Positions 1-9,590 of a stretch of 64,000 nt of DNA are shown one piece after another. The notes beneath the pieces were generated by a model that was given only the letters and a program-made list of their open reading frames with translations, made no database searches and was not told the DNA's origin. The stretch lies in NCBI GenBank assembly GCA_025094145.1, contig JALLLS010000055.1, positions 62,001 through 126,000 of the forward strand, read 5' to 3'. Position numbers and translations under genes: made by a program. Each line of letters starts with the position of its first letter. Position 1 is the stretch's first letter. Source of the stretch: Spinellus fusiger (lineage: Eukaryota > Mucoromycota > Mucoromycetes > Mucorales > Phycomycetaceae).

Positions 1-908
1 TCACTACTAACAAAACAGCAGCACTATTGAAATCCTTCTCAACTGCTTCAACAATAGCAGCCACGATCAAAAGAATCACCATAAAGTCCCTAATCTGTAA
101 CCATGCGATATAAAGTGCACTGGGACGAGAGGGTGCTGGCAGTTGATTGAGTCCATAGTAGTCTTGAAGAGAGACCACCCATTCCAAAGACAACCCCTTT
201 TGCGGATCAGAATGAGGAAACATCCTCAACAGTTTTTCCCTTGTCCTATCAAAATACAATGCCTGAGGAGGAAGTAGGGCATATTTGTCATGCGCTGGAA
301 TGTTTGGCATTTTAAGGTGCTTCTGAGCCATTTCTTTTGCTAGTGATGATTCCAGTAACCGCTCTACATGAGGGTACCCTGACTCTTTGACAAGTTCTCT
401 CCAGTCACTGCCAACAGCAAACTTGGTGAGGAGTTGAAGGATGGCCAAGGTGTATTGTTTTTGTTCAAGAGAACTGGAGGGTTTGCAGTGGTGATGTAGT
501 TTTAGGGCCTGTCGTAAGGCATAGGCATCCATCTGACTCACTACAGTGCGGAATTCAACCACTGCATAGTTTATGATGAGACAATGATGCACAGAAACAC
601 TCTTATTTCTTTCTCTTTCGTCCTTACCCTCCTCTAAAAAGTCACCAAACAAGGAGAATGCATTATTGGCATTGGCCGTTGTTTGTTTGCGCAGTAAATG
701 ACCTTCAGTATGGATTGTGTTGAGGAGAAGTGCCTCTGAGAGTCGTCGCATCAATGCAATGTCTAAATGCTGTTGAGATCCACCCTTGATTCGATAGTTC
801 ATTACATAGCGTAGTCCTTCGAGCACTTCTTCGAGGGAAATGGCTTCATTCTGATGTACATTAAAAAGATCATGGACTAGTAGAGAAGTGTGTGTGTGTG
901 TATTTATA

Positions 909-941
<33 letters not shown>

Positions 942-1123
942 AGTTGCATATCTGTGTCCATTCTATTTAACTATTTAACTATACACCTATTCTATTGTCT
1001 ATAGGCCATTCTTCGCTATGACTTACTATGCACTTCAATCTGTTGCTCAATAGATGCTTTTCCATCTACCATGGGTGCTATGGCCACAGCAAGATGGGGT
1101 TCTGTGGGAGTGTATCTGGACAT
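1..1123 (-). CDS. P-type cation-transporting ATPase, N-terminal part (cut by window edge)
   Basis: Two exons are visible: 1123-1027, and 876 running off the left edge. The 150-nt intron holds a (TG)n/(TA)n tract. The donor is GTAAGT and the acceptor CTACTAG, and phases agree (1+2). The start is the ATG at 1123 (MSRYTPTEPH). About 270 residues of unassigned, helical-looking sequence precede the diagnostic segment YYGLNQLPAPSRPS, followed by a hydrophobic stretch (RDFMVILLIVAAIVEAVEKD) and SAAVLLVV. This is the cation-ATPase N-terminal domain running into the first membrane hairpin of P2-type pumps. The phosphorylation motif DKTGT would lie outside the window. The family couples ATP hydrolysis to cation transport; the ion (Ca2+ or other) cannot be told here. 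The long N-terminal extension is unusual. It is transcribed away from the PAS gene at 1532-2332, in tandem on the same strand. Confidence 0.8.
887..945. repeat. (TG)n/(TA)n microsatellite in ATPase intron 1
   Basis: Short TG repeats run into a TA-rich array inside the intron of the P-type ATPase gene. Confidence 0.9.
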
Positions 1124-1244
1124 AAGAAGTGTAAAAATGTATTTTATTATTAATATTTTTTTCCATGCTTTTATAGAGACAGCTAAGCTTAAATCCTTTC
1201 TGCATATTCTGTCCTACGCATGGGTAGACCATTGGGCATGTCCC

Positions 1245-1245
1245 T

Positions 1246-1276
<31 letters not shown>

Positions 1277-1380
1277 TTGTGTATGTATGTATAAGTGCGT
1301 GTTTCTCTGTGTATGTTGTGTATGTTGTGTTTCTTTCTCTTTCTGTGTGTATGTTGTGTTTCTTTCTCTTTCTGTGTGTA
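1245..1380. repeat. (GT)n microsatellite and tandem duplication
   Basis: A (GT)15 tract (1245-1274) is followed by two near-identical units containing TGTGTATGTTGTG and TTTCTTTCTCTTTC (about 1311-1380). It lies between the ATPase start and the PAS gene stop. Confidence 0.85.
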
Positions 1381-1531
1381 TTTTCTTTTAGTCAAAGAAT
1401 AGCGCTTATTCTGATGTGTGTCTGGCAAAGAGATCTGCAGACCCAAAAAGAAAAGAAAAGGACACATGGATCTACAGTCGTTTTCTCCCCTTTTTTTTCT
1501 TCCTTTCTTGTTCTTTTCTTCTTTCTATCCC

Positions 1532-2332
1532 TTACACTGTCAGTTGAGCTGCCTGCCGTACAACCATCACAAGACCGTCATTTGTACAGCTTACAACTGC
1601 CTCCACAGTGATGGTGTGCTGGGTATCATAATCGACAAGCCAGTCAAAGATAAGGCGTACTACTTTGTCGTTTGTCCGTGCTAGGGTCATCTGAGCCTGT
1701 ACATACTTTGCGTCATTCTTATTCACAAACATATACAACGGCTTTCCCACTGCATCATCTGTATTGATACTGACAATGTCCTTTGCAAAATGAGAGATAA
1801 AGACAATATCCAACATATCCGTAAAGCGGTTCAGAATCATGGAGAAACGAGGTTCCTGAGAATGAAGAATGCGATTCTTAATCCACTTATTCCCTACAGT
1901 GAGAGACTCCCTCAGGTGAATGTCCTTGTCCTTCCGTGGGTGGCCCAGATGAAGAGTGCCATCACTCTTTACATTGTACCAGTCATCAACCGAACTTGCT
2001 CTCATTTTATGGTGCACAGTGTCCTGGCCTCTTAGGTAGTTGGTGGAGATAATGGAGTCCATGCAGTAATGAACCACAGTGTCCAGTTCGACATAGTGAC
2101 CATCTCTGTGCAGAAAGCGATAACTTATCATAACAGACATGCGTTCATTCATAACATTGGCTCGATGAATAACATGGACACCGTGAATCTCGTCTGAATG
2201 GATAAAATGATAGACACCCTTCCCTATCAGCTCATGCGGTGAATACCCCAGTACGTCTGTCACGCTGTCGGATACATACAAATAGGCTGCTTCCATTGTA
2301 TTGTCGAATATTGCAATATAATTAGACTCCAT
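1532..2332 (-). CDS. Two-PAS-domain protein
   Basis: A single uninterrupted frame of 266 residues. Residues 1-100 form a PAS fold (AIFDNTMEAAYLYVSDSVTD, LGYSPHELIGKGVYHFIHSD, then a strand-rich RFLHRDGHYVEL). A second PAS-like unit covers about 160-262 (MLDIVFISHFAKDIVSINTD, then VGKPLYMFVNKNDA). The layout resembles the non-LOV PAS units of fungal White-collar-type regulators. The flavin-binding GRNCRFLQ signature is absent, and no zinc finger or other DNA-binding domain follows. It could be a small PAS adaptor or partner protein; function is inferred from the fold only. It is divergent from ARP8 with a 595-bp shared upstream region. Confidence 0.75.
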   Translation of the reverse strand: MESNYIAIFDNTMEAAYLYVSDSVTDVLGYSPHELIGKGVYHFIHSDEIHGVHVIHRANVMNERMSVMISYRFLHRDGHYVELDTVVHYCMDSIISTNYLRGQDTVHHKMRASSVDDWYNVKSDGTLHLGHPRKDKDIHLRESLTVGNKWIKNRILHSQEPRFSMILNRFTDMLDIVFISHFAKDIVSINTDDAVGKPLYMFVNKNDAKYVQAQMTLARTNDKVVRLIFDWLVDYDTQHTITVEAVVSCTNDGLVMVVRQAAQLTV

Positions 2333-2927
2333 GTTTATTCTAATACTACTTTATGTCTCTGCTGGGTTGTTTTTGATTGGAGAAAAGGGAAGAAAAGACA
2401 AGCAGAGTCAAAAGAAAAAGAAAAAGAACAAAAAAAGAACAAAAAAAGAACAAAAAGAAAAAAAAGAAAAAAAAAAGAAGAGAGAGAGAGAAGAAGTATA
2501 GGTAATTGAATATAAAAGGAAATTAAAGACCACATTTATCGGTCTCTTGTTCTCTCTGTCTGGAAGAAAGAGTAACATAATATCTAAAAGAGGACCAATC
2601 AGAAGAAGAGGGAGATAAAATGCATTGGTCTATCTATTATTTTTGGCAGAAGATCTTCCAGTCCAAGCCACTCATAGGTCAACAAGTTGTCTATTGATTG
2701 GTCCCCGTTTCTTGTTGACTATACGAACAAGTCACTCTATAAAGCAGTCTTTGTGTATTTCTTTATCTTCCTCTTGTCAAGCAAGTGTCTATTTGGCGGA
2801 GAATGCGTCATTCGTGTCACACAGTGCTCAAGTCAATAATAATAATAAAAATTCAAAACAGTGCATGACAAGCCTATTTCTTGTTCTCCCCCTCTTTTCC
2901 AGTGTCTTTGTTAGTAATAGACACACC
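2333..2927. promoter_or_regulatory. Divergent PAS / ARP8 intergenic promoter region
   Basis: The region between two divergent start codons contains a purine-rich tract (about 2390-2500), a CCAAT motif at 2595-2599 and its inverse ATTGG at 2697-2701. Such CCAAT pairs are common in fungal promoters. Assignment to either gene is inference. Confidence 0.4.
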
Positions 2928-4116
2928 ATGGCAGACAATCCACACACAAATACGTTCCTTAAAAACTTAGCACAAAAGAAGTATGCGTGGATGCAGACAC
3001 CTACTGCCACATTCACCCAGCCACGCACAGATCCAGCCAAAGCAGAACAGCCAAAGAAGGAAGACACTCGTCCTGCAAAGAAGCCTCGTCCTGCAAAGCC
3101 CAAGAGTTCAGCCACAGATCACGAAAAGACACCAAGGTCTGAGCTGTCCAAGCACCACCACTTACCCAAGTCCATGACACTACCTGTGACGGCAGTCAGT
3201 CCAACGCCATTGACGCTGACTTGTGTGGCCGTCGACACCGAGCCTACCACGTCACCACCGCCTTCTTCTCTTTCTGCTTCTCCTCCTCAATTTCCTCCCT
3301 CCTCACTGACTGCCTTGTCTTCCTCATCAGCACCCACTGTACCCACTGTACCCACTGCAATAGACATAACAACCACACCAACCACTACACCACCCCCACT
3401 GCATGCTTCTCTGTTAAAAAAACGTCCTGTTTCTCCCATGACTACGCTACCCACACCCTCAACAGACTATATTCAACCCCACCCCACCACCCACAACAAC
3501 ACAGAAAGGACCAAAAAGATACAACTCCCTCGCTTTAAATACACAACATTTCCTGTCAGGGGATTTAATATCCTCCCTACACGCAACATCACAAGCACCT
3601 TTGTCAAATCAGATGTCACTTATTTTCCTGGTAATAAGGCAGGAGCAGAAGCCATCATGCCCAATGCAAGTGTTTCTGCATAGACACTGTACGTTTAACC
3701 TGACATTTTCTTTTTCTTTTTCTATGTGTATGTCATCTTATAGCCTGAGGAAGAATGGCAGGACATTATTGTTATCCACCCTGGGTCACGTAATTTGCGC
3801 ATTGGACTTGCCTCTGAGGCCTTTCCAAAGACAGTCCCCCATGTCATTGCCAGACGCATCCGATCCACCCATGCCCAGACAAGAAAAAAGATCAATGTCA
3901 CATTGGAAGGGAAGGAGGAGGCTGTTGAGGAACTCAAAAACGAACTCAAGTGGAGAATGAAGAGTGCTAAGCGAAGAGCAGTGCCTAATGCTGAGAGTCA
4001 GGTGGTTGGATTCAATGCACAGGCGTACCAGGAAATGATTCCAGATCACAATGATCCTTACAAGGTGGAATGGACAGAGCCCACCCCTGACTCTGAGTAT
4101 TTTGTGGGTGAAAAGG

Positions 4117-4158
<42 letters not shown>

Positions 4159-5840
4159 ATTGGCGTGTCTTTTTCAACAGAGGAGCTTTATGGGATGTTT
4201 ATTGTTGATTTTATATATATTGTTGATTAGGCACTGAATCTTCCTATGGAAGACAATTCAGACTACAGGCTGTTTTATCCTTGGAAGCATGGGGCATTGA
4301 ATAACCAAGACCATGTTTCTCTTCAAGCTGTGATGAGTGACCTGCAGACGATTTGGACTGAGATGATACGAACAGAACTCGACATTGAGGAAAAGGACTT
4401 TGAGGTAGATAAGACAGAGTGGCTATACAAACACACTGCCACCCAACATCATTCATAATAACTCATTCACCTTGCTATAGGACTATAATGCAGTCCTTGT
4501 GATTCCAGATATATACCCTAGAACCTATACATGCGAATTGGTTACATTTATGCTTCGATTTATGAAGTTCAGAGGTGTTCTTGTTCAGCAGGTACTTTAC
4601 TGAGAGCTACTGGGAGCTGTCGAGAGGGATAAAGAAAGAACACAGGCTTATTCAAAGATAGGAATCAACATGTGCTACTTTTGGTGCGGGTGTATCGAGT
4701 GCGTGTGTGGTGGATATTGGTGCACAAAAGACAAGTATTGCCTGTATTGAAGATGGTGTATATCTTGTTGAATCTCGGTAATGCAGTGTATAGCCACTAG
4801 AAAGAAAAAAAGAAATAACACTATGTATACAGTACACTTATTTCTATGGGTGGAGATGACATTACAAAGACATTCACCTCTCTTCTTCTTGCCAACCGAT
4901 TCCCTTATGCTGACATTGACCTGGAAAGAGCCCATGATTGGCGTTTAGCTGAGGAACTCAAAACAAAGTGGTGTACTATGAATGAGGCCGACATCAGTAT
5001 CCAAGTGTATGACTTTTTTGTACGTGTGCCTCATGCTCCCACCAAAAAGTATCAATGCAAGGTATATGATGAAGTGTTTTTGGCGCCTTTGTGTCTTTTC
5101 TATCCTTCCATTGTGAATGTAGAAGAAAAGATTGCAGGGAAGGTAGCCTGGGTGAGTGCGAATGTGGTGGATGATATTACAGAAGAGGGCAATGTAAGTA
5201 TATACTATAACAAAGGGGAGTTCTTTATTGTTCTTTGGATCTAAGTCTGTTCCTAGCCACAGGTTCCTCTTGTCACCCTTTCGTCTTCTGTGCAGCGTAG
5301 TAAAGTGTCCACAGCCTTACCCAAATCCAATGCTACTGCTACTGCTACAGAGACACCTGCTGCACCCTCGTCTTCTACTCCTCAGAAGTCTCAAGAGCAC
5401 ATTGTTTACCCACTGGACATAGCAATAGCACAGTCTATTCAAATTGCTTCTGGTCCATCTGAAGAACGGCTAAAACGGTTCTTCACCAATATTATTCTTG
5501 TAGGTGGTGGTGGCATGGTAGGAAACTTCAACCGTGTATTAGAGGACAGGTAGGCTACCCTTTTCTTTCTTTCTTTTTTTCTTTCTTTTTCTTTTTTTCC
5601 ATTCATTCACCAATTGACTGACATTTTCCTAGACTTCTCTCTACTCGTATTGCACAGTTAAACTCCATTGAGCATGTGGAGGTACTGCCTGCTCCTCGTG
5701 AGCTTGATTCTCGGCTGCTGGTATGGAAGGGTGCTTCTGTATTGAGCAAATTGGACATTGCAAAAGAGTTGTGGATAGGAAGAGAAGAGTGGGATCAAGT
5801 AGGCGCACGATGCCTTAAAGACCGAACACTCTTTTCATAA
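2928..5840 (+). CDS. ARP8: Actin-related protein 8 (INO80 chromatin-remodelling complex)
   Basis: Eight exons: 2928-3665, 3744-4115, 4231-4404, 4481-4591, 4662-4777, 4833-5193, 5263-5549 and 5633-5840, giving 788 residues. The ATG at 2928 has an ACACCATGG context; the frame is open further upstream, but that stretch looks like leader sequence. The first ~170 residues are low-complexity Pro/Ser/Thr-rich. From about residue 190 the Arp8 signatures follow: IVIHPGSRNLRIGLASEAFP, HVIARRIRS, VLVIPDIYPRTY, ESTCATFGAGVSSACVVDIG, MGGDDITK and ILVGGGGMVGNFNR. Arp8 is a nuclear actin fold that helps anchor INO80 to nucleosomes. Intron 1 is GC-AG (AAT|GCAAGT); reading through it meets a stop after five codons. 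Intron 6 has a tandem acceptor (CCTAG/CCACAG) that could add two codons. Intron 2 contains a (TA)n(GA)n microsatellite. Confidence 0.95.
4116..4160. repeat. (TA)n(GA)n microsatellite in ARP8 intron 2
   Basis: The dinucleotide array starts immediately at the intron donor (GTATATATA). Confidence 0.9.
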
Positions 5841-6352
5841 GCATGTCCTTTCCTATGTGTGCTGTTTTCATTCTTTTCTTTTCTTATTCTCTATAAAAAC
5901 ACCTCCACTCCCTCCCTTTCTTTTAACACTGAGAATTAACCGTTAAGACACAAGAGAGGACAGAGGATTCTTTCTATCCTATTTCTAGGCATGTTGATTA
6001 GTTTGTAGTGCAATGACTATTTCTGCACCAAGTAAGAAAATACTGTCTGCAAAGGGGGCAGTAGAAAAGGGGGAATAAGGAATTCATGCTATGAAACAAT
6101 AGTTTACCCTATAAGGAGATGTCCTACACAGCAGTAAAAGAAGATCCATCCTAAGAGTTTTTTATTTTTATTTTTATTTTATTTTTTAAAAAAAAAAAAA
6201 GAGTTTAAAGAAGAGTAGGTTGGGAGGCTTCCTTGTCATTCATAGAAGTTTGTCATTTTAGAGAGTCTATTCCTGTCACACTCTTTAATAACTGTACAGA
6301 ATAAAGAAGAAAAAGGTATATTTTATTAGGTAGTGGACTTGTAAAGATGGGT
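5841..6352. other. Intergenic, no gene seen
   Basis: The ARP8 3' flank. It holds a T-rich block running into an A-rich block (about 6160-6205). Similar TTTTTTAAAAAA-type dyads recur in other spacers of the window (near 29575, 33835 and 36050). No coding frame is supported. Confidence 0.6.
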
Positions 6353-6733
6353 TTACAGTGCGTCTTGTAGGCCAAAGCGTTTCATTTCTTTCATGGGAAG
6401 CACTACGGCACTCGGAGTATGAAGACGCTTGAATCTACAATGAAGACTGCATACTTGAAAGGGATTGCCTTCCTTGTCTTCTCTCTTGCAAGCTCTTTCT
6501 ATGGGGAGATATAAAGCTGTCTCTTGTTATTGTCTCTTGCTCTTTCAAGTCCATCGGCTGTGGACATTGGCTAGGGACGGAGAAGCGACAGAGATGGTCG
6601 TGGGTGTGTTATTCAACCGCCGTAGCCCTTCTAGTGGTGTTGCGTGCAACCTGCTGGCTGACTGTATAAATAGTGAAGGGTGTTCTTGTGACAAGAGACC
6701 TCGTACACCTACCAATGGAGGGTTATTATTAGC
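6353..6733 (-). CDS. Candidate small, possibly mitochondrial, protein; splicing unresolved
   Basis: One minus-strand frame is open over 381 nt except for an 18-nt patch with two stops (6527-6547). The upstream part (62 codons) contains RGLLSQEHPSLFIQSASRLH, rich in Arg/Ser/Leu like a mitochondrial presequence. The downstream part (57 codons, stop at 6353) reads YLPIERACKREDKEGNPFQV, then CSLHCRFKRL and VVLPMKEMKRFGLQDAL. The patch may be an in-frame intron with a weak donor (for example GTCGCT), or the gene may be broken. I do not recognise the family. The Cys-X3-Cys and basic C-terminus are the only notable motifs. Confidence 0.35.
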
Positions 6734-6783
6734 TCAAGGCCCTTACCTATTCTTCCCAAATAGATAGATCTCTATCTGTATCT

Positions 6784-7128
6784 TTATTTATAAAGTATCC
6801 CCCGCACCCTTTTATTTACCTGTGAGTAGAGCAACAGAAATGGCTGATCCTGCAATACATTGCGTGAATGTTTGTGGGTATATTTTACTACTGTATCTAA
6901 TAGAATCTTATAAGTAAATGCCTCCAATATAGTACCAATAACAATGGCAGCAATAGCCATCATAGCAATAGCCATAGATACTAGTGCCTTGTAGTATTTT
7001 GTTATTGTTAAAAGTGTTATTTACCCAAACAATCTCGCAGTACCAAACACTACACTTATGCATAAACTGACAGACCCACCCAATAAAGCACTGTTTTTGA
7101 GCAGCAGTTGATGTGTATTTGCAGGCAT
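6784..7128 (-). CDS. Candidate small two-exon membrane protein
   Basis: The first part starts at the ATG at 7128 (MPANTHQLLLKNSALLGGSV, then SLCISVVFGTARLFG). A second part reads SMAIAMMAIAAIVIGTILEA, then a charged tail ending VNKRVRGILYK at 6784. Both parts are hydrophobic, consistent with one or two membrane spans. A GTGGGT or GTAAAT donor and an acceptor near 6980 would join them, but only the first fits the phase cleanly. No family is recognised. Confidence 0.3.
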
Positions 7129-8177
7129 TGGAGAAAAAGAAGAGAAAAAAAGAGATAAAATAAAATGAAATAAAAGCATTCCGCTCTTTATATGACAAAG
7201 ATATAATATGTTCAAGCTATTGTCCTATTTACCAAATAAGGACAATAGGTTATTTATTTCTTCATTGACTCACTCCACCTATCCATAGAAGAGTAGACTA
7301 TAGCCTATAGACATTGAAAGAAAGAAAGAGAAAAAAAGAGATGTCTCCCCCTACAGAACAACAGCCCCTATAACACACAGTGTCTTTGTATTTCTCTTCA
7401 CCTCTTTACATGTCTATAGTGAGATTGTAGTGGACAGGGTAAATCCACTTAATTCTCTCTCTTTTTCCCTCTGTGAATAGGACTCAATTGGCACTACACC
7501 CAAACAAGTCTGCCTATTGGGGGAAATTGAGGCTTATTTCTGATCTTATTCTTTTCACTTTTAGGGAATAGACCTGTGCCAACGGATACATCTGAGTGGC
7601 TACTTTTAAAACACAAGAAAGGAAGGGTGTTTAAGCTGATGTCTAGTGTCAGTTCCTATTCACTGCAGTGTTATTATGCAGTCTCAACCTACACTGTCTC
7701 CAAAAAGTAATATTGCATTTACTTGTCGCATATGCGTATGTTGTGTATTATAAAATGTCATGAAACTCGACATTGCCTTTTGGAAAGGGTGTAGATAGAA
7801 ATTCAAATGGTCTTTTCATTGTAGTTAAGATTGTATTGATCAATGACTACTAACAAAGACCCAGTGTCAAAGTACCTTGTCCTATACTATTGATAGTAGG
7901 AACAGCCTACAGCCTGCAATTATCCACACATATTCTATCAAAGGGAACAAGAACTGTCCATCTTTAATACTATCTCTCTATGAATTATCACCAAAAGCAT
8001 AAATAAAAAAGAACATCTCTTTAGAGTGTGAGTGAGGATTCTATTCAGTGTAGGGCTCTCTTTTCATAATGAATGAATTCTCTTGCAGTAATAGTAGACT
8101 CCATCTGCTCTGCCTATTTTCAAACTCATGCAGTAGGATAGAGTGGTATTATGACTATTCCACTCCATAATACACTC
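7129..8177. other. Intergenic, no gene seen
   Basis: A+T-rich spacer between the small minus-strand candidates and the TIR element. No frame with coding character or RNA gene was recognised. Confidence 0.6.
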
Positions 8178-8179
8178 TA

Positions 8180-8310
8180 CACTTTTTTCACAAATTATTC
8201 GTGCACTTTGCGGAAAAAAGTTCATGCAGTTTAAAAATAAAAATTCATTCAGACTCATACAAAAATATCATTCAAATCAGTTTAAAAAATTCGTTGATTT
8301 ATTCATGCAC
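8180..8310 (+). repeat. Left terminal inverted repeat (131 bp)
   Basis: It matches the reverse complement of 9358-9488 at 129 of 131 positions by eye; the differences are at the CAAATC/CAAACC and ATTC/ATTT sites. Confidence 0.93.
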
Positions 8311-9336
8311 GGATGTGGTTTCGACAATGATGAAAATGGGTGCCCACATCTTGACAAAACATTGACAAAACCCACGCTCTTGGCGACTGAAGAAGCTTTG
8401 TTGGATTTATCGATTTCGAGGATCATCAATATGCTGAATACTTCAATGCAAGATACCTATCGAGAATTTTTCTCACAACATCAGTGGGCCCGTATCCACA
8501 ACATCGAATCGGCATCGAATCTGGATTGCTACGATGGTTTATCACTGGAATCAAGTGCCCTTTTCGATTCCATTGTTCATGCAGGCGACACTATCTGTAA
8601 TGTCATTGCTTTTATCGACGAGAAAAAAATGGCAAATATCGAATCGAAAACGAGATGCCAAAAACAAAGTTAGCCCTATACCCTGCTCCTTATCGTGGAG
8701 CACATCGTGCAAAACTTGGAACGCTAGTCGAAGAAAGCCAATGAATCTGAATTGACTTTCTATTGCATATTTGCAAGCATTTTGGAGTTTTTTTTTATTG
8801 CACAGATGTGGCATTGGTAGACGGTGAAAACTCTTGCGAGACAACCAAAAATATGGCCCATTTGAACAAGTCAATCTTTATCCCTATGCAGACAGCATCA
8901 GTGTATGGAAAGAAAATCGACCTCATGCTCAGATACGATGGCAACATGAAGATCGAATTATCTTCAAACGAATGGAAACGGTCAAGAGTTCAAGAAGATT
9001 TGAAACTAAAGCAGCAATCAAAAAAATTGCGCACGAACGCAGCGATTCTCAACCATCTCAACAGCCATTGTTCAACCGACATCAGCGAACTGTTGGCAAT
9101 GGATTTCATCGGTAAATAGGATGGATTGGTGAACGCAATGATAATCGATGACTGACCTAATTTTGACAGGCAATGTTGGTTATTTGTACATGCTGAAATT
9201 AACCGAAGATGGTGTCTATGTCGCATCTCTGCTTTCCAAGCTTATCGTTCCCAAGGATCTTTCCAACCTCGATATGTTCAAGCAAACATTGGACTATCTC
9301 CTCAAAATGAAGGTTTTTTTTTTTGAATACAAATAA
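8224..9336 (+). pseudogene. Cargo protein of the TIR element, PD-(D/E)XK-like candidate
   Basis: Coding-like blocks: 8224-8673 (opens inside the TIR; core reads CGFDNDENGCPHLDKTLTKP, then LFDSIVHAGDTICNVIAFID), an exon 8806-9111, and an exon 9170-9336 joined by a good GTAAAT/GACAG intron in phase. The second block has VDGENSCETTKNM, KKIDLML and KIELSSNEWKR, then LKQQSKKLRTNAAILNHL, MDFIG and GYLYMLKLTEDGVYVASLL. The spacing of Asp (KIDL), Glu (IELS) and Lys (EWK) recalls a PD-(D/E)XK nuclease core; that is inference. From general knowledge, similar frames recur in mucoralean genomes as unannotated proteins. Between 8673 and 8806 the frame is broken, so it is either decayed or has an unresolved intron. 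No transposase similarity is seen. Confidence 0.6.
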
Positions 9337-9357
9337 CGCGGTACTTACTTTTTTTTT

Positions 9358-9488
9358 GTGCATAAATAAATCAACGAATTTTTTAAACTGGTTTGAATGA
9401 TATTTTTGTATGAGTCTGAATGAATTTTTATTTTTAAACTGCATGAACTTTTTTCCGCAAAGTGCACGAATAATTTGTGAAAAAAGTG
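9358..9488 (-). repeat. Right terminal inverted repeat (131 bp)
   Basis: Inverted partner of 8180-8310. Both arms contain the same short reading frame starting MQFKNKNSF, which is simply the shared repeat. Confidence 0.93.
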
Positions 9489-9590
9489 TATAGTATAGGT
9501 GCTATTCTCACCTCACAATCTTTTCTCTTGAATTCTTTACTTATTAATTTTAGAACTGTTTTTATCATTACATTCACGACTCTTTCATTA

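Larger units (their letters stand above)
8180..9488 (+). mobile_element. TIR DNA element (1309 bp) flanked by TA, with non-transposase cargo
   Basis: The ends are 131-bp inverted repeats (8180-8310 and 9358-9488) differing at only two positions. They begin CACTTTTTTCACAAATTATT and are flanked on both sides by TA (8178-8179, 9489-9490), which fits a TA target duplication. The near-perfect arms imply recent movement or recent copying. The interior is richer in GC and TCGA-type codons than the flanks, and carries a plus-strand protein-coding relic or gene with at least one intact intron. No DDE transposase is visible, so the element would depend on an enzyme supplied elsewhere. The TA flank suggests Tc1/mariner-type mobilisation, though the terminus is not the usual CAGT. 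Confidence 0.88.

Noticed and set aside
1071..1684. Several overlapping plus-strand frames rich in Cys/Val/Phe/Ser
   Set aside because: They are products of the GT and TTTCTTTCTC repeats and overlap the ATPase and PAS genes on the other strand.
2625..2927. Upstream extension of the ARP8 reading frame
   Set aside because: The frame is open, but the stretch is low in coding character and the ATG at 2928 has a far better context; Arp8 homology starts well downstream.
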